Assembly (NCBI RefSeq): GCF_014203605.1
Contig: NZ_JACHJJ010000014.1
Span: 124,001-188,000 of the forward strand
Direction of reading: 5' to 3'
DNA from: Thiemannella venezuelensis
Lineage (GTDB): Bacteria > Actinomycetota > Actinomycetes > Streptosporangiales > Streptosporangiaceae
DNA: 64,000 nt
Shown here: in pieces, positions 45,843 to 54,189 of the stretch
Layout of the letters: each line of letters opens with the position of its first letter
Numbering within the stretch: position 1 is the first letter of the stretch
Position numbers and translations under genes: made by a program
The notes under the pieces: generated by a model
What the model was told of the DNA's origin: nothing
Database searches by the model: none
What the model saw: only the letters and a program-made list of their open reading frames with translations

Positions 45843-45883
45843 ATATAGTCATAAATCTTGATAATCAAGGATCGTGACTATAT
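45843..45883. promoter_or_regulatory. Nested dyad operator/promoter
   Basis: Outer arms ATATAGTCA (45843-45851) and TGACTATAT (45875-45883) and inner arms CTTGAT/ATCAAG (45857-45869, one central A) share the same centre at 45863. TTGATA at 45858 and TATATT at 45879 could act as promoter elements to the right, with mirrored ones to the left. The layout suggests a MarR-like or similar dimer site controlling the BBE gene. Confidence 0.65.
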
Positions 45884-46050
45884 TTTCCGCGAAGTGACCG
45901 CGGGGCGGGCGCGAACGGCGCGGCCCGCCCGGGGACGCGGACCGGCCGGCCGCCGCCCCCGTGGAGCAGGAGCCGTCCGGGACCCCGGCCGGGCAGGGCC
46001 ACCCGCGCGTGCGCTCGCCGTTCCCCCTGGCCGGAGCGGCTCCGGACGGT

Positions 46051-46075
46051 GTTTACCGGCGGGTTCACCGGATAG
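46051..46075 (+). promoter_or_regulatory. SigB-type stress promoter of csbD-like gene
   Basis: GTTT at 46051-46054 and GGATAG at 46070-46075 are 15 bases apart and match the general-stress consensus GTTT-N14-16-GGGTAT. It lies 44 bases before the csbD-like start. CsbD proteins are stress-sigma-controlled in other bacteria. Confidence 0.6.
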
Positions 46076-46118
46076 GCGCATCCCTCGACAGGAGTGCGGC
46101 CGACGGAAGGGGACGACC

Positions 46119-46313
46119 ATGGGAGCGGACGACAAGATCGCGAACAAGGCCGAGGAGATCAAGGGCACGGCCAAGGAGAACCTCGGGGACCTCACCGGTG
46201 ACGAGGACCTCCGGGCGGAGGGCCGGGCAGACCGGATGGAGGGCAGCGTCAAGCAGGCCGGCGAGAAGGTCAAGGACGCCGGGAAGAAGATCAAGGACGC
46301 CTTCACGGACTGA
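46119..46313 (+). CDS. CsbD-family stress-response protein
   Basis: The 64-residue protein shows the whole CsbD pattern: KIANKAEEIKGTAKENLGDLTGDEDL, then EGRADRMEGSVKQAGEKVKD and a Lys-rich end. It is small, highly charged and without signal. The family is induced under stress; molecular function is unknown. The preceding region shows a SigB-type promoter, and GGAAGGGG serves as ribosome site. Confidence 0.93.
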   Translation: MGADDKIANKAEEIKGTAKENLGDLTGDEDLRAEGRADRMEGSVKQAGEKVKDAGKKIKDAFTD

Positions 46314-46330
46314 TACCGCCCGGGCGGGGT

Positions 46331-46360
46331 GCCGGGGCCGGCCTTGCGGCGGGCCCCGGC
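46331..46360 (+). terminator. Terminator after csbD-like gene
   Basis: A 9-bp stem, one G/G mismatch and three further pairs close a TTGC loop, 18 bases after the stop codon. Confidence 0.6.
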
Positions 46361-46375
46361 CGCGCCTACCGTCGG

Positions 46376-46669
46376 ATGATGACCGTCGTTCACCGGCCCC
46401 GGGTGGCCCTGGAAGGCGCGCGGGCCTTCGTCGCCGCGGCGAGCTCAGAGGTCTACTGGTGGCTCACCGACATGACCGGGACGCATCTCGGCGTCCTGTA
46501 CCAGCTGCGGCTTGCCGAGACACGGCTGCGCCTGCAGCGCGAGGACGCGGAGTTCACCGAGATCGGCGCCTGGCGGGTGCGGCTGGAGGACCTGCTGCAC
46601 GAGCGACCGGACCTGGCGCCGTTCCTGCTCCGGCTCACCGGGGAGATCTCCGAGCGCCTGCCGCGCTGA
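46376..46669 (+). CDS. Small protein of unknown function
   Basis: The 97-residue frame has normal codon bias and no detected domain. It contains VALEGARAFVAAASSEVYWWLTDMTG, then helical AETRLRLQREDAEFTEIGAWRVRLEDLLHERPDLAPFLLRL. No signal or membrane span is clear. It starts with two consecutive ATGs (46376 and 46379). No function is assigned. Confidence 0.55.
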   Translation: MMTVVHRPRVALEGARAFVAAASSEVYWWLTDMTGTHLGVLYQLRLAETRLRLQREDAEFTEIGAWRVRLEDLLHERPDLAPFLLRLTGEISERLPR

Positions 46670-46715
46670 CCTCCCGGGACGCGGCGGGACCTCTACCGCG
46701 ACACGACCGGGACCT

Positions 46716-47039
46716 CTACCGCAGCACGACGAAGACGAGGGAGCCGGTGACGGCGGCGAGGGTGCCGAGCCAGGCGAGGATCGCGTCGGCCCGCTCGTCG
46801 AGCGGGCGCCCCTCGTGCAGGGCGTCCTGGACGCGGTGGTAGCGCACGCCGGTGCGCGCCAGCAGGAGCGCGCCGCACAGCGCGGCCAGCGCGAAGGGGA
46901 CGGCGGCGAGCGGGTGGACGCCGGCGCGCAGCGCGATCCCGCCGGCGCCCAGGCCGCTGGCGGCCAGCATCGTGGCGGAGCGGACCCAGGCCAGCCGGGT
47001 GCGCTCGCTCTGCAGCCCCTCGTCCCAGAGCTCGGTCAT
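46716..47039 (-). CDS. DUF202 membrane protein
   Basis: The 107-residue protein has three membrane spans and the DUF202 entry ERTRLAWVRSATMLAASGLG. Homologues of this type occur next to YidH. It begins at ATG 47039, downstream of a second DUF202-type gene. Function unknown; probably a small integral membrane complex with its neighbour. Confidence 0.87.
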   Translation of the reverse strand: MTELWDEGLQSERTRLAWVRSATMLAASGLGAGGIALRAGVHPLAAVPFALAALCGALLLARTGVRYHRVQDALHEGRPLDERADAILAWLGTLAAVTGSLVFVVLR

Positions 47040-47140
47040 CGCCCGGCTCGCAGCCCCGTCACCGGCGCCCCCCGCGCGCCCGCCCCCCGCGCGCCAGGAC
47101 CGGCCGGCCCGCCGGGATCCACCGGTACGGCGGTGCTCAT
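47036..47140 (-). CDS. Possible 34-residue mini-ORF linking the two DUF202 genes
   Basis: ATG 47140 overlaps the upstream stop codon (ATGA) and its own TGA overlaps the ATG of the next gene (ATGA). The peptide is Gly/Ala/Pro/Arg-rich. It may only serve ribosome coupling over the 97-base gap; an N-terminal frameshift in the neighbour is less likely because that neighbour already has a full DUF202 start. Confidence 0.3.
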   Translation of the reverse strand: MSTAVPVDPGGPAGPGARGAGARGAPVTGLRAGR

Positions 47141-47499
47141 CGGCCCGTCAGGATGAGGACGAGCGCGAGCAGGGCCACCGCCGCCACGCCGTACCCGAAC
47201 AGCGGGGCCAGGGCGGGCGGCGGGAGCGGGGAGGCCGTGCGCAGGGCGCGCTGGACGTGGCGCCAGCGGGGGTAGGCCATCGCGGCGGCCAGGGCGGACA
47301 GGGAGACCAGGACGACCGCGAGCAGGGTCCGCATCCAGGGCACGAAGACGTCCGGGGAGACGGCCGCCATCGCGACGCCGCCCGCGCTCAGCGCCAGCGA
47401 GGTGCTCAGCCAGGTCAGGAACGTGCGTTCGTTGGCGAGCGTGAACCGGGGGTCCGGCTCCCTTCCGCGGGCGTCGGCCGGTTCTCTCGGGGTGTCCAT
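47137..47499 (-). CDS. YidH/DUF202 family membrane protein
   Basis: The 120-residue protein has the family start DPRFTLANERTFLTWLSTSLALSAGGVA and three membrane spans. It is the first gene of a two-gene DUF202 unit. Two paralogous DUF202 proteins side by side are common in Actinobacteria. Function unknown. Confidence 0.9.
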   Translation of the reverse strand: MDTPREPADARGREPDPRFTLANERTFLTWLSTSLALSAGGVAMAAVSPDVFVPWMRTLLAVVLVSLSALAAAMAYPRWRHVQRALRTASPLPPPALAPLFGYGVAAVALLALVLILTGR

Positions 47500-47550
47500 G
47501 GAATCGACGCTATTTCAGCGACATTTCCCCTAGAGAACCCGGGATTCGGC

Positions 47551-47584
47551 AAAAACCCCGGCCCTGGTGGGTCCAGGACCGGGG
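47551..47584 (-). terminator. Intrinsic terminator with T-tract after lipoprotein gene
   Basis: Arms 47556-47567 and 47573-47584 form a 12-bp stem with one mismatch and a 5-base loop; on the minus strand five T follow (47555-47551). A true U-tract is unusual among the hairpins of this window. Confidence 0.8.
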
Positions 47585-47666
47585 CGGCATGCCTGTCGCG
47601 GAGCGTCCGGCTCCGCGCGGCGGCCGGTCTCGGGCGGCCGGTCTCGGGCGTCCGGGACCGCGGCCG

Positions 47667-48068
47667 TCAGGCGCAGGCGCCGGTGAGCTCCTCGACCCAC
47701 TTCACGCCGTCGGTGGCGATCTTCTGCGCCGCGTCGACGGCCTCGTTGGCGTTGTTGACGTTGAAGCCCTCCAGGCTGGCGGCCACGCCGTCGGCGGCCT
47801 CCTTCAGGGAGGTGTTGGCGGCCTTGTCGGCGAGGTCGCCGAGCTGGGCGGCGCCGTCGTTCAGCGCCTTCTCCATCGCGGCGGGGTCGTTGATCAGCCC
47901 GGCCACCTTCGACATGGTCTCGGTAACGATGCCGGCGGCCTGCAGGCACTGCTGGGCCTTGTCGACGCCCTCGCTCACCTGCTGGATCTCGGAGCAGCCG
48001 GTGGTCAGGAGCGCCGCGGCCAGCGCGGAGGCGGCCAGGGCGAGGGTGCGTCGCTGAAGAGGTCGCAT
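47667..48068 (-). CDS. Small lipoprotein of unknown function
   Basis: The 133-residue protein has a signal peptide ending in lipobox TTGC (Cys25) and a helical mature part with heptad-like Ala/Val repeats: QQVSEGVDKAQQCLQ, then AAMEKALNDGAAQLGDLADKAANTSLKEAADG. It has Cys residues near both ends of the mature part. It lies 84 bases downstream of the LivK-type binding protein but is probably a separate gene with its own terminator. No function known. Confidence 0.75.
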   Translation of the reverse strand: MRPLQRRTLALAASALAAALLTTGCSEIQQVSEGVDKAQQCLQAAGIVTETMSKVAGLINDPAAMEKALNDGAAQLGDLADKAANTSLKEAADGVAASLEGFNVNNANEAVDAAQKIATDGVKWVEELTGACA

Positions 48069-48152
48069 GCTTCGACACTACCCAACGGCCCGGTACGGCA
48101 GGCGGCATCCGCAAGACCGGTTCACCGCCCGCCGCACCGGATCCCGGCGGGA

Positions 48153-49439
48153 TCAGAGCTTGCCGAAGCAGGGGCCGTCCATGGTGTAGGACTGCGCGGT
48201 CGGACCGGTGTAGAAGTCCTTGACGATCGTGACGCCGGTGGGCGCCGCGGTGTCGGGCTTGTTGATCAGCGTCTGCCGGAAGGTCGCGGTGTTCGGGTCC
48301 CCGGCGAAGTTGCCCGCCTCGGGCGGGAGCATGCCCTCGTAGTCGACCGTGTTCAGCGACTTGACCGCGGCGAGGAGGCCCTTGCGGCTGACGTCCCCGC
48401 TCGCGACCATCTTCTCCAGCGCCGCCTTGAGCGGGTAGGACCAGGCCCAGCCGGAGGTGTAGCCGTCGCTCGGGGTGACGTTCCCCAGCGCCTCGCGCAT
48501 CGCCTTGTGGCCGGGGGTGTCGGCGCCCCACGGCTTGCCGGGCGAGGACTGCTCGTAGAGGGCGAGGATCGCGGGCGCGGCCGGGCTCTTCAGCAGCGCC
48601 GGGTTCCAGGTGGGGGCGGTGCCGATGAAGCGCCCCTTGAACCCGGCGGCGGCGGACTGGCCGATGACCGCGGCCGCGTCGGCCGGGCCGGTGGTCAGGA
48701 TGACCAGGTCGGGCTTGTTCTTGGTGATCTCGGTTATGGCCCGGCCCTGCTCGGTGGCGCCGGACGGGGTCTCGACGGCGGTGAACTCCAGGCCGTTGCG
48801 CTCGGCCGCGGCCTTCGCCCCCGCCGCGGCGTCGGCGCCGTAGTCGCCGGCGTAGTGCACGGCCATGACGGTCTTCGGCTTGTAGGCCTCCACCGCGTAG
48901 TCGACGGCGTTCATGGACTCGACGCAGTAGTTCGCGCCGGTCTCCACGATGACGTCCTCGAACTCCCAGGCCGAGGTCCACGACGCGGGCGCGGAGACCA
49001 CGTTGTTGGCCTTCAGGTCGGCGATGATGGCCGCGGTGGTCGGCGAGCCGAGCGTCTGGGCCAGGCCGAGCACGTTGTTCTTGATCTCCTGGTAGACCTG
49101 GTTGTGCGTCTCGGGGTTGTACTTGTTGTCGCGGACGTAGGCCTGCACGTCCACCTCGTACTTGCCGCCGATGCCGCCGGCCTTGTTGACCCGGTTCCAG
49201 AACGCCTTCTGCGCCTGGGTGATCGGTACGGCCAGCGCGGCGAACGGCCCGGAGGTCAGGTCGGAGATCGTGCCGAGGTAGATGCACCCCTTGTTCCTGT
49301 CCACCGGGATCGGGCACGGCTCGCTGGTGACGCCCGTGGTCACGGCGCCCTTCTTATCCTCGTCGTCCCCCCGGATGACACCGCACGCGGACAGAAGGGC
49401 CACCAGGGACACGGCTATCACCAGATGGCGCTTCGACAT
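48153..49439 (-). CDS. Liv-type ABC substrate-binding lipoprotein
   Basis: The 428-residue protein has a lipobox SAC (Cys19) and the periplasmic-binding type I fold of LivK/urea/aromatic binding proteins: IYLGTISDLTSGPFAALAVPITQAQKAFWNRVNKAGGIGGKYEV and later AVHYAGDYGADAAAGAKAAAERNG. It captures the substrate for the permease genes upstream. Such proteins bind branched amino acids, but also many organic acids; the operon context favours an acid. Confidence 0.92.
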   Translation of the reverse strand: MSKRHLVIAVSLVALLSACGVIRGDDEDKKGAVTTGVTSEPCPIPVDRNKGCIYLGTISDLTSGPFAALAVPITQAQKAFWNRVNKAGGIGGKYEVDVQAYVRDNKYNPETHNQVYQEIKNNVLGLAQTLGSPTTAAIIADLKANNVVSAPASWTSAWEFEDVIVETGANYCVESMNAVDYAVEAYKPKTVMAVHYAGDYGADAAAGAKAAAERNGLEFTAVETPSGATEQGRAITEITKNKPDLVILTTGPADAAAVIGQSAAAGFKGRFIGTAPTWNPALLKSPAAPAILALYEQSSPGKPWGADTPGHKAMREALGNVTPSDGYTSGWAWSYPLKAALEKMVASGDVSRKGLLAAVKSLNTVDYEGMLPPEAGNFAGDPNTATFRQTLINKPDTAAPTGVTIVKDFYTGPTAQSYTMDGPCFGKL

Positions 49440-49479
49440 GGATTCGGCTCCTTTTCGGTAGGAGGTGCGAGGAGAAAGG

Positions 49480-50667
49480 TCAATACGAGAAGGGCCAGCT
49501 CTTCCAGTAGGCGCGGGCGCGGATCCAGATTCCGAAGAGCCCCCGGGGCTCGAAGACGAGGAACAGCACGATCAGCAGGCCGTACAGGGCGACCTGGATC
49601 TGGAAGACGTTGGGCGTCTGGGTGGTGTCGGCGCTGACGAACGGGAGCAGCGCCGGGAGTTCCTGGGTGATCCGGGGCAGCAGGGTGACGAACAGCGCCC
49701 CGGCGATCGCCCCGGAGACCGTGGCCACTCCGCCGATCAGGACCATCGCGATGAACTGCACCGACATCAGCAGGTTGAACGAGCCGGGGTCGAAGAACCC
49801 GGTGACCGTGTACATCAGCGCGCCCGCGCAGCCCGCGTAGCCCGAGGAGATCGCGAAGGCGAGCGTCTTGTAGCGGGTCAGCGGCACGCCGATCACCTCC
49901 GCGGCGATGTCGCGGTCGCGGATCGCGGAGAAGGCCCGGCCGATCCGGGAGCGGGCGAGGTTGCGCGCGGCCACCGCGAAGACCACCAGCAGCACGAGCA
50001 TCAGCATGTAGAGCGACTGCGCCCGGGTGCCGAGCGCGCTGTCGGCGTCGAACCGGAAGCCGAACAGCTCGGGCACGGCGGCCGGGCGGCCCACGCCGGG
50101 GCCGCCGGTCAGGTGGTCCCACTCCTTGAAGACGTGCTCGCCGAGGAAGACCAGCCCGAGCGTGACGATCGCCAGGTAGAGGCCGCGCAGCCGGGCGGCG
50201 AGCGGGGCGACGAGCACTCCGGCCAGCGCCGCGGCCGCTCCGGCGGCGGGCAGCCAGACGAGCATGCTGGTGATCCCGAAGCCCAGGGTGCGCCCGCCGG
50301 GGTCCCCGGAGACCGCCGCCGCGGTGTAGGCGCCGACGGCGACGAAGAAGGCGTGGCCGAGCGAGACCTGGCCGGCGTAGCCGGTGACGATGTTGAGCCC
50401 GATCGCGCCGATCGCCGCGACGTACCCGGCCGCCAGCAGGACCAGCAGGTCGTCGGGGAGGCCGCTGAGCAGGACCGCGGCGCCCAGCAGCAGCGCGAGC
50501 CCGGCCTTCTTGGCCCGGGTGTCGAGCAGCGCCATGTCCTGGGCGTAGGCGGTGTAGAGCAGCGGGCGCCCCTTCGGCCGGCGCGCCCGGACCGCCCCGG
50601 GGCCCCCGGGGCCGCTGTCCGGACGCACGCCCGGACGCACGCCGACCTGTCCGGTCCGCTCGGTCAT
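49480..50667 (-). CDS. LivM-type ABC permease
   Basis: The 395-residue protein has about eight to ten membrane spans and the LivM hallmarks YVAAIGAIGLNIVTGYAGQVSLGHAFFVAVGAY and VFLVFEPRGLFGIW. A basic leader of about 40 residues (PGVRPDSGPGGPGAVRARRP) precedes the first span. The ATG overlaps the LivH stop (ATGA). It forms the channel with the LivH-type protein. Confidence 0.93.
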   Translation of the reverse strand: MTERTGQVGVRPGVRPDSGPGGPGAVRARRPKGRPLLYTAYAQDMALLDTRAKKAGLALLLGAAVLLSGLPDDLLVLLAAGYVAAIGAIGLNIVTGYAGQVSLGHAFFVAVGAYTAAAVSGDPGGRTLGFGITSMLVWLPAAGAAAALAGVLVAPLAARLRGLYLAIVTLGLVFLGEHVFKEWDHLTGGPGVGRPAAVPELFGFRFDADSALGTRAQSLYMLMLVLLVVFAVAARNLARSRIGRAFSAIRDRDIAAEVIGVPLTRYKTLAFAISSGYAGCAGALMYTVTGFFDPGSFNLLMSVQFIAMVLIGGVATVSGAIAGALFVTLLPRITQELPALLPFVSADTTQTPNVFQIQVALYGLLIVLFLVFEPRGLFGIWIRARAYWKSWPFSY

Positions 50668-51551
50668 ACCCGTTCCACCTCCGGAGTGCCGAACAGGCCG
50701 TACGGTCTGACCAGCAGGACCAGGAGCATGACCGCGTACGGCGTGACGACCGCGAAGTTCTGCCCCAGCCAGGGCGCGAGATCACCCTGGTAGGACTGGA
50801 CCAGCGACTCCACGACCCCGATCGCCAGCCCGCCGATCACCGCGCCGCCGAGCGAGTCGAGCCCGCCGACGATGATCGCGGGCAGCGCCTTGAGCGCGAT
50901 GATCCAGGTGAGCTGGTCCACGCCCTGCCCGGTGCCGGCGAAGGTCCCGGCGATGGCGGCCAGCCCTCCGGCCAGTGCCCAGGAGAGCGCGAAGACCATG
51001 CCGACCGAGACGCCCTGGGCGAGCGCGGTCTCCTGGTCGAAGGCGGCCGCCCGCATGGCCAGGCCGTACCGGGTGTAGCGGAAGAACGCGAACAGCAGGG
51101 AGACGAGCACGGCCGTGGTCAGCAGCATCGCGATCCACCGCTGCTGCACGGCCAGGCCGCCGACCTCCACCAGGCTCAGTCCCCACGGATCGCCGACCTG
51201 GCGCACGTCCAGCCCGATGAAGCCGTTGACCACGACCCGGACGACGACGTCGATCCCGAGCGTGATGATCGCCACGACGAAGACGGGCCGGCCGACCATC
51301 GGGCGGATCGCGACCCGCTCCACGCCCAGGGCCAGCCCGGCCACCAGCAGCGCCGCCAGCGGCACGGCGAGGTAGAAGCCGGTCGTCCCGGCCAGGTGGC
51401 TGACCGCCACCGCTCCGGCGATCATGAAGGCGGGCTGGGCGAAGCTGATCACCCGCGTCGCCTTGTAGACGATCACGAACCCGAGGGCCAGCAGGGCGTA
51501 GACCGAGCCGTTGCCCAGCCCGCGCACCAGCGATTCGAGCACACCCTTCAT
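50664..51551 (-). CDS. LivH-type ABC permease
   Basis: The 295-residue protein has about eight membrane spans, with GLGNGSVYALLALGFVIVYKATRVISFAQPAFMIAG at the N-terminus and ALPAIIVGGLDSLGGAVIGGLAIGVVE. It overlaps the acyl-CoA synthetase stop (ATGA at 51548-51551) and the LivM start. The tight coupling of permeases to an acyl-CoA synthetase suggests uptake linked to activation. Confidence 0.93.
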   Translation of the reverse strand: MKGVLESLVRGLGNGSVYALLALGFVIVYKATRVISFAQPAFMIAGAVAVSHLAGTTGFYLAVPLAALLVAGLALGVERVAIRPMVGRPVFVVAIITLGIDVVVRVVVNGFIGLDVRQVGDPWGLSLVEVGGLAVQQRWIAMLLTTAVLVSLLFAFFRYTRYGLAMRAAAFDQETALAQGVSVGMVFALSWALAGGLAAIAGTFAGTGQGVDQLTWIIALKALPAIIVGGLDSLGGAVIGGLAIGVVESLVQSYQGDLAPWLGQNFAVVTPYAVMLLVLLVRPYGLFGTPEVERV

Positions 51552-53401
51552 CGGTCCCGGTACATCCCTTCGACGAGGTCGGCGAAGAGCCGTTCGACCG
51601 CGCTCCGCTTGACCTTCTGGGTGGCGGTGAGCTCGCCGTCCTCGTGGTCGAGCTCCTTGGGCAGCAGCGCGAACCGCTTGACCTGCTCGACCCGGGCGAA
51701 CCGCTCGTTGACATCGTCGACGACCCGCTGCACGAGCTCCCGGACCTCGGCCTTCTCCGACAGGTCCCGGTAGGTCGTGTACGGCAGGCCGCGGCGGCGC
51801 GCCCACTCCCCCACCGTGTCGAGCTCGATGCCGATCAGCGCGGCCAGGTGCTTGCGGCGGTCGCCGACGACGACGGCCTCCTTGACGTACGGCGAGGCCT
51901 TGAGCGCGTTCTCGATCTCGCTCGGCGCGATGTTCTTGCCGCCGGCCGTGATGATGATGTCCTTCATCCGGTCGGTGATCCTGACGTGGGTGCCGTCCAC
52001 CCACTCGCCGACGTCGCCGGTGTGCAGCCAGCCGTCGGCGTCGAGCACGTCGGCGGTGGCGCGGGGGTCGCGCCAGTATCCGGCGAAGGTGCCCGGGTGC
52101 CGGGTGAGGATCTCGCCGGTCAGCTCGTCGATCCTCAGCTCCACGCCCTCGTGGGGCTCGCCGACGGTGCCGAGCCTGATCCGGCCGGGACGGTTGCCGG
52201 TGGCGACGGCGGTGTTCTCGCTCATGCCGTACACCTCGTGCATGGCGATCCCGATGCCCATGTAGAACTTGAGCACGGCGGGCGCGATCGGCGCCGCGCC
52301 GGAGGCGGCGTAGCGGACCCGGCGCATGCCCAGCCGCTCGCGCAGCGCGCGGTAGCACAACAGCCAGCCGGCGCCGTACAGCATCCGCGTGCGCGGGGTG
52401 TGCGTGCCGCCGGTGCGCACCAGCTCGTCGCCGATCCGGTCGGCCACCCGGAGCCAGAACCGGGTGACGGCGCGCTTGAACGGCGAGGCCGACTCCAGCC
52501 GGATCTCCACCCCGGCGAGAACCTTCTCCCAGATGCGCGGCACCCCGAACAGGATCGTCGGCTGCACCTCGCGCAGGTTGGCCTGGACGGTCTCGATGGA
52601 CTCGGCGAAGTTGACCTGGACCCCGGCGGCGGCGTTGAACCAGACCGTGAAGGCCCGTTCGGCCACGTGGCACAGCGGCAGGTACGACAGGATGAGGTCC
52701 TTCTCCGACGGCGGCGGCGAGGCGAAGCCGCCTCCCTCGACGAGCCGCGCGATCGCGTACTCGACGTTGCCGACGGTCAGCATCACGCCCTTGGGCGGGC
52801 CGGTGGTGCCGGAGGTGTAGATCAGTGTGATCACGTCGTCGGGCAGGGTGGCGGCCATCCGCCGCTCGACCGCGCCGGGGTCCTCCTCCCGGTGGGCCGC
52901 CCCGATCTCCAGCAGCTCGGTCCAGGACATGAGCCGGGGGTCGTCGTAGCGCCCGCGCACGCCCCGCGGCTCGACGTAGACGATCCGCTCCAGTTCCGGG
53001 CAGCGGCCGGCGACCTCCAGCGCCTTGTCGACCTGCTCCTGGTCCTCGGCGAGGAGGATCCTCGCCCCGGAGTGAGAGAGCAGGTAGGCGGCCTCGGCGG
53101 CCGGGTTGGTGGGGTACAGGCCGACCGTGACGCCGCGGACCGCGACGATCGCGAGGTCGGCGTAGAGCCACTCGCGCCGGTTCTCCGAGTGCACGGCCAC
53201 CCGGTCGCCGGGCTCGACGCCGAGCGCGAGCAGGGCGTGCGCGACGAGCTGGACGTTCTCCCAGTAGTCCGCCCAGGTGACCTCCTGCCAGATGCCGAAG
53301 TCCTTCTCCCGCATGGCGACGCGGCCGGGCGCGGCCCGGGCCCGGTCGCGGACCCGGGTGGCGACGGTCGTGGTTCCGGTGCGGTCTTGCGTGAGCGTCA
53401 T
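51548..53401 (-). CDS. Long-chain acyl-CoA synthetase-like AMP ligase (FadD15 type)
   Basis: The 617-residue protein is an ANL-family ligase. It shows P-loop YTSGTTGPPKGV near 194, VYGMSENTA, the hinge TGDVGEW and RITDRMKDIIITAGGKNIAPSEIEN. Length and motifs fit the FadD15/long-chain branch, forming acyl-CoA from acid, ATP and CoA. It lies inside the ABC importer operon, overlapping both neighbours by four bases, so it probably traps the imported acid. Fatty, aromatic or steroid-side-chain acids are possible substrates. Confidence 0.93.
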   Translation of the reverse strand: MTLTQDRTGTTTVATRVRDRARAAPGRVAMREKDFGIWQEVTWADYWENVQLVAHALLALGVEPGDRVAVHSENRREWLYADLAIVAVRGVTVGLYPTNPAAEAAYLLSHSGARILLAEDQEQVDKALEVAGRCPELERIVYVEPRGVRGRYDDPRLMSWTELLEIGAAHREEDPGAVERRMAATLPDDVITLIYTSGTTGPPKGVMLTVGNVEYAIARLVEGGGFASPPPSEKDLILSYLPLCHVAERAFTVWFNAAAGVQVNFAESIETVQANLREVQPTILFGVPRIWEKVLAGVEIRLESASPFKRAVTRFWLRVADRIGDELVRTGGTHTPRTRMLYGAGWLLCYRALRERLGMRRVRYAASGAAPIAPAVLKFYMGIGIAMHEVYGMSENTAVATGNRPGRIRLGTVGEPHEGVELRIDELTGEILTRHPGTFAGYWRDPRATADVLDADGWLHTGDVGEWVDGTHVRITDRMKDIIITAGGKNIAPSEIENALKASPYVKEAVVVGDRRKHLAALIGIELDTVGEWARRRGLPYTTYRDLSEKAEVRELVQRVVDDVNERFARVEQVKRFALLPKELDHEDGELTATQKVKRSAVERLFADLVEGMYRDR

Positions 53402-54189
53402 GGCGCCCCTCCCAGGTAGGCCGCGACGACCTTGGGGTCGCGCTGGACCTCGGCCGGGGTGCCGAGCGCGACCGGGCGCCCGAAGTCGAGCACGAGCACC
53501 CGGTCGGCCAGGTCCATGACCAGGCCCATGTCGTGGTCGACGAGCACGACGGGCACGCCGAGCTCGTCGCGGATGTCGAGGACGAAGCGGGCCATGTCCT
53601 CGGTCTCCTCCAGGTTCATCCCGGCGACCGGCTCGTCCAGCAGCAGCAGGCGGGGCTCCATCGCCAGCGCGCGGCCGAGCTCGACGCGTTTCTGCACGCC
53701 GTACGGGAGCAGCCGGACGGGGTGGCGGCGCCAGGCCGCCAGGTCGAGGAAGTCGATGATGTCCTCGACGCGGGCGCGGGCGGCGAGCTCCTCTCGGCGC
53801 GCCCGGCCCAGCCAGAGCAGGGCCTGCAGCGGGCCGTAGCCGAAGTGGTGGTGGCGGCCGAGCATGAGGTTGTCGAGCACGGTCAGGTTGTGGAACAGCT
53901 CGACGTTCTGGAAGGTGCGGGCCAGGCCCATGGCGGCGATCCGGTGCGGGGGGCGGCCGATGACGTCCTCGCCGAGGAAGGTCACCGTGCCGCGCTGGGG
54001 CCGGTAGACGCCGGACAGCACGTTGAAGACGGACGTCTTGCCCGCGCCGTTCGGGCCGATGACGGCGAACAGCTCGGCCGGGGCCACCTCGAAGGAGACC
54101 CCGTCGATCGCCTTCACCCCCGCGAACGCGAGGCCGACGTCCTCGACCTTCAGCACGGGCGGTACGGCCTCCCGGGCTCCGCCCGTCAT
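53398..54189 (-). CDS. LivG-type ABC ATPase
   Basis: The 263-residue protein has Walker A GPNGAGKTS, a Q-loop LARTFQNVELFHNLTVLDNLMLGRHHH, and Walker B LLLLDEPVAGMNLEETEDM, all typical of LivG. The signature is PYGVQKRVELGRAL, a deviation from LSGGQ (family often PYGxQRR). ATG 54189 overlaps the LivF stop; a GTG at 54198 is possible. Confidence 0.92.
   Translation of the reverse strand: MTGGAREAVPPVLKVEDVGLAFAGVKAIDGVSFEVAPAELFAVIGPNGAGKTSVFNVLSGVYRPQRGTVTFLGEDVIGRPPHRIAAMGLARTFQNVELFHNLTVLDNLMLGRHHHFGYGPLQALLWLGRARREELAARARVEDIIDFLDLAAWRRHPVRLLPYGVQKRVELGRALAMEPRLLLLDEPVAGMNLEETEDMARFVLDIRDELGVPVVLVDHDMGLVMDLADRVLVLDFGRPVALGTPAEVQRDPKVVAAYLGGAP

Larger units (their letters stand above)
45796..46118. 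other. Intergenic region between BBE gene and csbD-like gene
   Basis: No gene is supported here; a weak frame from 45858 to 46313 is only the csbD frame extended. The region contains a dyad operator with bidirectional promoter features (45843-45883) and a stress-type promoter (46051-46075). Confidence 0.7.

Noticed and set aside
47036-47140. Frameshifted N-terminus of the DUF202 gene
   Set aside because: The downstream DUF202 protein already has the complete family start (ERTRLAWVR), so a missing N-terminus is not needed to explain it.
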